NCBI GenBank assembly: GCA_017559615.1
Contig: JAFYRB010000060.1
Span: 1-28,097, forward strand
Direction: 5' to 3'
Origin: Alistipes sp.
GTDB taxonomy: Bacteria > Bacteroidota > Bacteroidia > Bacteroidales > Rikenellaceae
DNA length: 28,097 nucleotides
This document shows, piece after piece, positions 14,820-21,871 of the stretch (position 1 is the first letter of the stretch; each line of letters starts with the position of its first letter). Made by a program: the position numbers and the translations under genes. The notes under the pieces were generated by a model, which ran no database searches, was not told where the DNA came from, and saw only the letters and a list, made by a program, of their open reading frames with translations.

Positions 14820-16742
14820 ATGAAAACACTTTCAAGAATTTTTCTTGCAATGTTGCTTCTCGTAGGAGTTGCAAGCTGCCAGAAGCCAACTCCAGATGGT
14901 CCAGATGGTCCAGGTCAGACTGTAAATCCAGAGAGTGGTGAGCCAGTGGTTCTCGAGGACTTCACTGTAACTCTTACAGCACTTCACGCAGGTGATGTGT
15001 TCCTCTCTATCGAGCCTAAGAACCCAGAGATGACCTACTGGTATTCACTTCAGATTGAGGAGAATATGCCAGAGACTGACGAGGAGATTATCGCAACTGA
15101 CCGTAGCTACTTCGAGTATATTGCACAGAGCAACAATATGTCACTCGAGAAGTTGCTCGGCGACAACCTTGTAAAGGGTGAGAAGACTTGGATGTACAAC
15201 GGTCTTAGCCCAAAGACAGACTACGTATTCTACCTCTATGGCATCACAGCTGATGGTACAGTACAGTCTTCAGTAAACAAGATTGAGTTCCGCACTCCAT
15301 CTGTTGAGCAGTTGGATTGCACATTCGATATCCTTGTAGGTGAGGAGATTACAGCTAACTCATTCTCAATTACTATTGTTCCATCTGACGACACTGTAGC
15401 TTACTTCTACGATATCTTCCCAGCGTGGATGTACGAGGAGTATTGCTTGAGCGACGAGGCCAACATCCCAGCATTCGTGGCAGAGTATATCCCTGCTTTG
15501 GCATCAGAGAATGGCTATGACGTTGCTACAACCGTAGGTCTTATCTCTTGTTACGGTCCTTTGACTGATGACTTTACATTGGAGGATGGTATCGAGCCTG
15601 CAAGCACATACTACGTATATGCTATTGGTATTGGTGCTGACGGTACTACTACAACAGAGCCACAGGTAGTTGCAGTTAATACACAGCGTCCTCCTATGAA
15701 TACATTCGAGGTTACAATGAGCACTGTTGAGGATGACCGCGCTACGTTCTACGTAGCTCCAGCTCACAACGAGTCTTATGTAGCTCTCTTCGAGTTGCAG
15801 GAGTATATGTACGATGCACAGGGTAACCCACTTTCAGACGAGGAGATTATCGATGTTATCATCGCTGCACAGGGTACAAGCATCTCTAACCACATCTACA
15901 GCGGTACTTCATCAGTATTCGAGTGCCCACTTATCCCTAACAAGGACTACTACTGCTTGGTATTCGGTTACTTCGGTGGTGAGGTTACAACACCTCTTAC
16001 TAAGGTGGAGTTCAAGACTAAGGAGGCTGATGCTTTCGACGCTGAGATTCTTGTGACTATTGCTGAGGTTACTAAGACCGAGGCTTCTATTTGGTTCCAG
16101 CCATATAAGGAGCCTATGCCACACATCTTCAACTATATGACATACGCACAGTATCGTGAGTGGGGCCGTAACGATGAGGCTATCAAGCGTCACGTAAATG
16201 AGCTTATCGACTCTATGTGGAATCCTGCAAAGATGAGCCGCGAGGAGTGGTTGTCACGTGCTTTGGAGACTGGTTCTAACTCTTGGAGAATCGACAGTCT
16301 TGAGCCTAATACTAAGTATGTAGTGTATGCTATCGGTATGGTGCCAGATGGTTCGTTCACTACAAAGGCCTTCGTTCAGGAGTTCACGACTAAGGAGCAT
16401 AAGGAGGGTCCTCAGGTAGAGGAGATTCTCTTCACAAAGGAGGGTGGCGATGTTAAGACTATCGGCGCTTGGTTCTACTTCGATACAGATTCTAACGTAT
16501 CAAAGTTCGCTATGAGCCACATCGCTGATGACGCTACTGTATACGAGATGAGCGACGATGCACTTCTTGCATACTTGGAGGAGTCACACGACACTACCTA
16601 CGTTAACGAGGTAACCAACCAGACATACTTCACAGTATACCACAAGGATGTTCCTGTTGGTTCAACAATCTACTATGCTGGTGCTGTTTACTCTCCAGAT
16701 GGTTCATACACAATTATTCGAACAACTTACGAGGTACAGTAA
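14820..16742 (+). CDS. Lipoprotein built of five Fn3-like domains
   Basis: A 640-residue lipoprotein with lipobox VASC (Cys20) and a repetitive PDGPDGPG linker. Five related Fn3-like domains fill the rest, at about 46-160, 166-289, 294-401, 405-525 and 530-640. They repeat the pattern IEPKN...YWYS, IVPSD...YFYD, VAPAH...YVAL, then a helical insert, then LSPKTDYVFYLYG, IEPASTYYVYAIG, IPNKDYYCLVFG, LEPNTKYVVYAIG. There is no BACON domain. Its codon choice seems more biased than that of its neighbours, suggesting high expression, but I did not count codons. The stop TAA overlaps the next ATG by one base, so translation of the next gene is probably coupled. Likely a surface binding or scaffold protein. 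Confidence 0.8.
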   Translation: MKTLSRIFLAMLLLVGVASCQKPTPDGPDGPGQTVNPESGEPVVLEDFTVTLTALHAGDVFLSIEPKNPEMTYWYSLQIEENMPETDEEIIATDRSYFEYIAQSNNMSLEKLLGDNLVKGEKTWMYNGLSPKTDYVFYLYGITADGTVQSSVNKIEFRTPSVEQLDCTFDILVGEEITANSFSITIVPSDDTVAYFYDIFPAWMYEEYCLSDEANIPAFVAEYIPALASENGYDVATTVGLISCYGPLTDDFTLEDGIEPASTYYVYAIGIGADGTTTTEPQVVAVNTQRPPMNTFEVTMSTVEDDRATFYVAPAHNESYVALFELQEYMYDAQGNPLSDEEIIDVIIAAQGTSISNHIYSGTSSVFECPLIPNKDYYCLVFGYFGGEVTTPLTKVEFKTKEADAFDAEILVTIAEVTKTEASIWFQPYKEPMPHIFNYMTYAQYREWGRNDEAIKRHVNELIDSMWNPAKMSREEWLSRALETGSNSWRIDSLEPNTKYVVYAIGMVPDGSFTTKAFVQEFTTKEHKEGPQVEEILFTKEGGDVKTIGAWFYFDTDSNVSKFAMSHIADDATVYEMSDDALLAYLEESHDTTYVNEVTNQTYFTVYHKDVPVGSTIYYAGAVYSPDGSYTIIRTTYEVQ

Positions 16743-17359
16743 TGAAAAAGATGTTTATGCTGCTTCTTATGGCAGCCTTCATACTCCCAATCTCGTGTAC
16801 TGAGTCTAAGGAGCCAACTCCAGAGCCAGTGCCAGAACCTGTAAAGACCTACACCGTAGGTGAGTACTACAGCGAGGGCCTTGCACGTGGTATCGTTGCG
16901 TGGGTAGATGAGAGTGGCGAGCACGGCCTTCTTATCTCATTGGACGAGACTACATCAATCTGGTCAACAGATATGCGTTGTCTTATGAACTTTGGCCTCT
17001 TCTTTACTATGGATGATGGCGCATATAACACCGAGCTTATCAAGTCTATTGATAACTGGCAGGAGTTGTATCCAGCCTTTGCGTGGTGCGATAAGAAGAA
17101 CGTATCGGGTATCAATGCTTGGTTCTTGCCATCACCATACGAGATTGAGATGGCATCTTGGGGCTTGGAGGCTATCAATGCTACTCTTGCGGAGATGGGT
17201 AAGACCACAATCTCTACTGGTGCAAACGATGCCTACTGGACATCAACCGAGTTTGGCATCTATGGCGCTTACTCGTTCAGCTTCTTCTATGAGGAGATCT
17301 CTTCTTATGACACAGATAAGGATTTCGAGCACTTTGTAAGAGCGATGAGAAAATTCTAA
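16742..17359 (+). CDS. Lipoprotein with Lcl_C/DUF1566-like domain
   Basis: A 205-residue lipoprotein with lipobox LPISC (Cys19) and a Pro/Glu-rich linker (PTPEPVPEPV). The single domain, about 38-205, has the order typical of DUF1566/Lcl_C proteins: GIVAWVDESGEHGLLISLDE (51-70), a middle Trp-rich part, AWFLPSPYEIE (126-136), DAYWTSTE (163-170) and the closing HFVRAMRKF. This domain is related to C-type-lectin-like folds that serve as binding modules on bacterial surfaces. Its start overlaps the stop of the Fn3 lipoprotein gene (TAATG) and the next gene begins 12 bases later, so it is part of the second unit. The ligand is unknown. Confidence 0.72.
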   Translation: MKKMFMLLLMAAFILPISCTESKEPTPEPVPEPVKTYTVGEYYSEGLARGIVAWVDESGEHGLLISLDETTSIWSTDMRCLMNFGLFFTMDDGAYNTELIKSIDNWQELYPAFAWCDKKNVSGINAWFLPSPYEIEMASWGLEAINATLAEMGKTTISTGANDAYWTSTEFGIYGAYSFSFFYEEISSYDTDKDFEHFVRAMRKF

Positions 17360-17370
17360 TTTAGCAAGCT

Positions 17371-19251
17371 ATGAAACGTTTTGGAATTTTATTTATAGCA
17401 CTTTTGAGTCTATGTGCTTGTTCGAATGACGGCCCAGACACCCCCAACAAAATTGATGAGCCTACACTTCTTCAGATTAACGAGAATGCGTTGACTGTGA
17501 AGTCTACAGGTGGTGAGTATGCGTTCACCTATGTTGTAGAGGGAGGCTCGGAAATTCCAGAGATTACCGTTACGTGCGAGGATGAGTGGATTCACGATTT
17601 CAATACCTCGGTAGAGGGTGTTGTAAGCTTCGTTGTTGACCAGAATATCTCCTCTTCACGTATCACACGTGTAACAATCGCGTGTGGTAAGCTTAAGGAT
17701 AGTATCGTAGTATCGCAGGGCGCAATGAGCGGTAACGCTGATGTGTCGTTCGAGATTACTTACGATATTGATGGTCCATACGTTACAATGAACGTTACTC
17801 CAGATCCAGAGGGCCTTCGTTACTTCGCTTGGTACTACGAGAAGGCGTTGCTTCAGTCGGCCCTTGATAAGAGCCCTGGTGTAACTCTCGAGATGTATCT
17901 TGAGAAGTGGATTGAGGTTGATATCTCGAATGCAATCTACTATGGTGCCTATGCAGGTTATAGCACAGAGCAGGCTGTTGCCGAGATTACATTGGTAGGT
18001 CCATCAAGCCAGAACTTCGAGCTTAATGGTAATACAGATTTCTATGGCTTCGTATGTGCCGTAAACGACTCTGGTCAGATTATCTCGGATCTTACTATCA
18101 CGGAGTTCCGTACAGGTCCTGTTGAGCCATCGGATAACCAGATTTCAATCAATGTTACCGACGTAAACTCTGATCGAATTAGCTACAACGTTACTACCAC
18201 AAATAAGGATCAGTACGCTACGCTTGTTCTTGCTGCAGAGACCATCGAGGGCCTTTCGGATGATGAGCTTGTAGAGTTCTACAACAATATCAAGGAGTAT
18301 ATCAACTACCTCCGTTTTGGTGATAGCTCTGCTACTATACTTGTTGATAAGCCAGATACAGACTACTATGTTTTGGCCTTTGGTTATGAGTATGGTATGG
18401 CTACAACCGAGATTCACAAGGAGAAGGTTCATACTCTTGTAGCTGATGGTAAGCCTGCCGATAAGTTCGAGTTTACTATCAACAAGGTTACTCACTTCCG
18501 TATCAACGCTACTGTCGAGGCAATTCCAGCAACTTGCCTTTACTACGTAGATTGCTGCTATGCTGACGAGGATGCAGAGGCGCTTAAGAAGAATGTTCGC
18601 GAGGCTGCACAGTGGTACGTAGATGTAGGTTACTACTCTAACCTTGCAGATTGTATGAAGGTCGTAGGTACAAAGGGTAAGCAGACCGTAGAGTTTGATA
18701 TGCTCACAGGCAAAACCGACTATAAGGTATATGCTATTGGTATCGACGAGACTACAGGTGAGTTCAATACCGATGTTATCTTTAGCGATGTTATCACCAC
18801 TCCAGAGCAGAAGCAGTCGGAGTCATATATCAGCATTGAGTGCGATAAGTATTTCGATGGTTTCGACCTTAAGGATGCATATCCTTCGGAGTTCTCTGAC
18901 GCTGATGGTTGGGCGGTAGTACCTATTGAGGTTGAGGTTCACGGCGATGTTGTAGACTACTACTACGATATCTACCTCGACGACCTTACAGGGGCTGATG
19001 GTCCAGATGATATCGCACTTATCCTCGACTTGGAGATGTATGGTAACCACAATACACCTATTACAATGTCGTACTGCTACTTCTATGAGTCACTTACATT
19101 GGTGTACTTCTCGAAGGATGGCGACGACAACAATAGCGCTGTAACACGTGTGCCTCTCTACCTCAATCCAGAAAAGTGCTCTCCAGTTTCGGAGTTCAAC
19201 TATTTCGATGGTGCTGCAAAGTCTAAGTCTCTTCGAAAATTGGGTAACTAA
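17371..19251 (+). CDS. BACON and Fn3-like lipoprotein, paralogue of the 12554 gene
   Basis: A 626-residue lipoprotein with signal peptide ending LCAC (Cys17). A BACON domain spans about 32-118, with LTVKSTGGEYAFTY near the start and a VVSQG ending. Fn3-like domains follow at about 122-248, 255-356, 364-478 and 484-600, again with helical inserts (for example SDDELVEFYNNIKEY near 296-310) and closing motifs such as KPDTDYYVLAFG. The tail contains CSPVSEF, with its Cys at residue 603, the same number as in the paralogue at 12554. The stop TAA overlaps the ATG of the protease gene by one base, implying coupled translation and a close stoichiometric or functional link with that protease. Confidence 0.82.
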   Translation: MKRFGILFIALLSLCACSNDGPDTPNKIDEPTLLQINENALTVKSTGGEYAFTYVVEGGSEIPEITVTCEDEWIHDFNTSVEGVVSFVVDQNISSSRITRVTIACGKLKDSIVVSQGAMSGNADVSFEITYDIDGPYVTMNVTPDPEGLRYFAWYYEKALLQSALDKSPGVTLEMYLEKWIEVDISNAIYYGAYAGYSTEQAVAEITLVGPSSQNFELNGNTDFYGFVCAVNDSGQIISDLTITEFRTGPVEPSDNQISINVTDVNSDRISYNVTTTNKDQYATLVLAAETIEGLSDDELVEFYNNIKEYINYLRFGDSSATILVDKPDTDYYVLAFGYEYGMATTEIHKEKVHTLVADGKPADKFEFTINKVTHFRINATVEAIPATCLYYVDCCYADEDAEALKKNVREAAQWYVDVGYYSNLADCMKVVGTKGKQTVEFDMLTGKTDYKVYAIGIDETTGEFNTDVIFSDVITTPEQKQSESYISIECDKYFDGFDLKDAYPSEFSDADGWAVVPIEVEVHGDVVDYYYDIYLDDLTGADGPDDIALILDLEMYGNHNTPITMSYCYFYESLTLVYFSKDGDDNNSAVTRVPLYLNPEKCSPVSEFNYFDGAAKSKSLRKLGN

Positions 19252-21230
19252 TGAGACGTAGTTATAACATTCTACTTATGGCGATGCTGGTATCTATGGT
19301 ATCTTGCATCGCCGAGCCAAAGCTTTCTGGGGAGGATTACTCTTCCCCAGAGAGTGTTTTTATGGCTAAGGTTATTGGTGACATCAAGGCCGAGCATAAG
19401 AGCGGTGAGCTTTTGGTGGAGCTCGATGTAGCTACACAGGAGCGTATCGAGGCTGAGGGCCTTGAGGTTGTTGCCGAGGAGCTCTTCTCGAATGTGGAGT
19501 TTAAGAGCGTTGAGCCAGCTATTCGTCGCCTTCCAAAGAACGATAAGGTGGCAAAGAAGTTGGGCCTCGACAGATGGTACCACGTATGCTTCGATAACTC
19601 AATCTCTGTTGAGAGTTTCGCAAAGAGCGTTGCTCTTCATTCGGAGGTTAGCCACGTGCAGTTTAACGCTATGCCAAAGCTCGGTTCTGATTTCCGCGCT
19701 GTGCCATTTACTCCTATGGCATCTGTAAAAGCTGAGGGCGATGCCGTTATCCCTTACGACGATCCTTATAACACCTACCAGTGGAATCTCATCAACGTTG
19801 GTGATAGTGCATATGGTATGTCGGTTAAGGAGGGTGCAGATGTAGGCGTTAAGGATGCTTGGTCGCTTACTACTGGCTCGAAAGATGTTGTCGTTGCGGT
19901 GTGCGATGCTCCCGTAAAGTATACTCACGCCGACCTTGCTGCGGCAATGTGGGTTAACGAGGCGGAGAAGAGTGGTGCAGAGGGTATTGATGATGATGGC
20001 AATGGCTTTGTGGATGATATCCACGGCTATAACTTTATCAACGAGCTATACTCAAAGGGTGCTATCAATTGGGATGTGCCTACGGAGACAGGTCACGGTA
20101 CTCACGTTGCGGGTATCGTCGGTGCGGTAAATGGCAATGGTATTGGCGTAAGTTCTGTTGCTGGTGGCTCGGGAAATGGCGATGGCGTACGTATTATGTC
20201 GTGCCAGATTTTCGAGGGCGAAACACCTGGTGGTGACCGTGAGGTTGCCGAGGCGCTTATCTATGCTGCCGACAATGGTGCTTGTATCGCGCAGTGTTCG
20301 TATGGCTATAATGCTAACGTTTATAGCGGCGATAATGCCTATATCAATGGTGCTCCATTGGAGTATCGCGCGTTGAAGTACTTCACAGATCCTGAGAATG
20401 CTAACCATCCATCGCTCGGTTCGAATATCGCAATCTACTCTTCGGGTAACGAGGCTGCGAGCAATTCGGACTATCCTGGTGCATTGCCTATCTGCGTATC
20501 GGTGACCGCCTTTGGTCCAGATTTCCTTCCAGCGTACTATACTAACTATGGTCGTGGTTGTAATATCGCAGCTCCAGGTGGTGACTACAATGTTGGTGGT
20601 GATAGAGGTATGATTCTTTCGACTTGTATCAGCGAGACTGCTGCCGACTATGTCTATATGCAGGGTACCTCTATGGCGTGTCCTCACGTGTCGGGTGTTG
20701 CCGCTCTTGGCGTGTCGTATGCCGCGAAGCTCGGTAAGAAGTTCTCTGGCGAGGAGTTTATCGCGTTGTTGCTTACCTCGGTAAACGATATCAATGGCTA
20801 TATCACTACGGGCTATCGTACCGATATCGACCTTAAGCAGTATAACAAGCGTATGGGTACAGGTGCTATCGATGCGTGGATGTTGTTGATGCAGATTGAG
20901 GGTACTCCTTCGCTTATGGTGCGTGCAGGTAAGCCTTGCTCAGTAAACCTTAAGGAGTATTTTGGTGATGCTGCCGACGATATCACTTACCTTAAGGTTG
21001 AGGTGTCGGATGAGGCGCGTTCAACACTTGGCCTTACCGCAACACCAAAGGTTAAGGCTGGTGTGTTGGAGATTACCACAACGAAGATTGGCTCTGCGAA
21101 GATTAAGGTTTCGGCTATCGCAGGTGGTGGCCAGCTTGGTGGTGGTAACAATATTGGTGGTACGGAGATTTCGCGTGAGGTATCTATCGTGTCACGTGGT
21201 GTTACATCAAGCAATGGAGGTTGGTTCTAA
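19251..21230 (+). CDS. Subtilisin-family (S8) serine protease lipoprotein
   Basis: A 659-residue lipidated subtilase with lipobox SMVSC (Cys19). Residues about 35-150 form a propeptide-like region. The catalytic domain spans about 175-550. Visible catalytic residues are Asp219 (VVVAVCDAPVKYTHADL), His282 (GHGTHVAGIVGA), the oxyanion Asn400 (SSGNEAA) and Ser474 (GTSMACPHVSG). After the catalytic Asp the usual Ser/Thr-Gly is replaced by Ala-Pro. Residues about 552-659 look like a beta-sandwich ending in SSNGGWF. Besides the lipobox there are ten Cys, so disulfides are likely. The catalytic set is complete, so it should be active. The lipid anchor suggests the outer membrane. Start overlaps the preceding stop (TAATG). 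Confidence 0.92.
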   Translation: MRRSYNILLMAMLVSMVSCIAEPKLSGEDYSSPESVFMAKVIGDIKAEHKSGELLVELDVATQERIEAEGLEVVAEELFSNVEFKSVEPAIRRLPKNDKVAKKLGLDRWYHVCFDNSISVESFAKSVALHSEVSHVQFNAMPKLGSDFRAVPFTPMASVKAEGDAVIPYDDPYNTYQWNLINVGDSAYGMSVKEGADVGVKDAWSLTTGSKDVVVAVCDAPVKYTHADLAAAMWVNEAEKSGAEGIDDDGNGFVDDIHGYNFINELYSKGAINWDVPTETGHGTHVAGIVGAVNGNGIGVSSVAGGSGNGDGVRIMSCQIFEGETPGGDREVAEALIYAADNGACIAQCSYGYNANVYSGDNAYINGAPLEYRALKYFTDPENANHPSLGSNIAIYSSGNEAASNSDYPGALPICVSVTAFGPDFLPAYYTNYGRGCNIAAPGGDYNVGGDRGMILSTCISETAADYVYMQGTSMACPHVSGVAALGVSYAAKLGKKFSGEEFIALLLTSVNDINGYITTGYRTDIDLKQYNKRMGTGAIDAWMLLMQIEGTPSLMVRAGKPCSVNLKEYFGDAADDITYLKVEVSDEARSTLGLTATPKVKAGVLEITTTKIGSAKIKVSAIAGGGQLGGGNNIGGTEISREVSIVSRGVTSSNGGWF

Positions 21231-21246
21231 TTAAAACTGCAATGAG

Positions 21247-21702
21247 ATGAAGAAGTTTATTTATATATTCGTTGCGCTACTTCTTGTAGCTACTCCAGGT
21301 TGCAAAAAGAATGGTTCCGAGGCTACTACAGCTACCAAACTCGTTGGTCAGTGGCACTGCATTGCCGAGGAGCTTAACGTTGCCGAGGATATCGATGTCT
21401 ATGTGGAGTTTATGGCTGATAAGAGCTTCAACCTCTACCAGAAGATTGGTCAGGGCCGTCATCGTCACTTCACAGGTACGTGGTCGGTAAGCGGTGATGT
21501 CCTTTCGGGCCTCTATGCCGATGGCTCGGAGTGGGGTAGTAGCTATGCCGTTGAGTTCTCGGGTATGGATGCTATGAAGCTCACTGCGAAGAATGGCTCG
21601 AAGGAGGTTATGACCTACACTCGTGAGACTATTCCAGCGGAGATCTTGGAGGGTAGTGTTGTCCGCTCTGTGGTTGACGCAGATATGATGCCTATCCTTT
21701 AG
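21247..21702 (+). CDS. Small lipocalin-like lipoprotein
   Basis: A 151-residue lipoprotein with lipobox ATPGC (Cys19). The domain at about 31-130 has the pattern of the Bacteroidetes lipocalin-like family: LVGQWHC at the first strand, then FTGTWSVSGDVLSGLYADG, then MKLTAK and TYTRE at the end. Such domains bind small hydrophobic ligands or act as small surface proteins, and some small lipoproteins beside proteases act as inhibitors. Neither can be decided here. It is the last gene of the second unit, 16 bases after the subtilase stop, and is followed directly by a terminator. Confidence 0.75.
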   Translation: MKKFIYIFVALLLVATPGCKKNGSEATTATKLVGQWHCIAEELNVAEDIDVYVEFMADKSFNLYQKIGQGRHRHFTGTWSVSGDVLSGLYADGSEWGSSYAVEFSGMDAMKLTAKNGSKEVMTYTRETIPAEILEGSVVRSVVDADMMPIL

Positions 21703-21722
21703 TAGAAAACTCTCTCTATGAT

Positions 21723-21752
21723 AAAGCGCTAAGATTTCTTAGCGCTTTTTTT
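21723..21752 (+). terminator. Rho-independent terminator closing the second lipoprotein unit
   Basis: A perfect 11-bp stem (21723-21733 with 21738-21748), a 4-base loop, and a run of T to 21752. It lies about 20 bases after the lipocalin-like gene. Confidence 0.93.
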
Positions 21753-21798
21753 GTGCGGTGTTATTTATTGGAGATTTATACACTCTATATTAAGAGGC

Positions 21799-21829
21799 TT
21801 CGAACTCTCGAAAAAAAATGTTATATTTG
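21799..21829 (+). promoter_or_regulatory. Promoter of the AddB/AddA-like operon
   Basis: TTCG at 21799-21802 (one mismatch to TTTG), a 19-base spacer, and TATATTTG at 21822-21829, an exact TAnnTTTG match. The start codon follows 43 bases later. Confidence 0.55.
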
Positions 21830-21871
21830 TATAGATAAATATAGCCTAATTCTACTAAACAACCTTATAAG

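Noticed and set aside
17221..17359. Possible variable region of a diversity-generating retroelement at the end of the Lcl_C-like gene, given an RT-like gene in the window
   Set aside because: No near-identical template copy with adenine-specific differences is visible in the window, and the RT-like fragment is about 10 kb away with a thumb region more like group II intron-type RTs. Without sequence past 28097 it cannot be supported.
20052..20687. Long minus-strand open frame of 211 codons opposite the subtilase gene
   Set aside because: It is antisense to a gene with a full catalytic set, has low-complexity Arg/Ser/Thr-rich translation and no motif; it is a shadow of the opposite strand's codon bias.
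8906..21702. Polysaccharide utilization locus
   Set aside because: No SusC-like TonB receptor, SusD-like lipoprotein or carbohydrate-active enzyme is present; BACON and Fn3-like domains alone are not enough.
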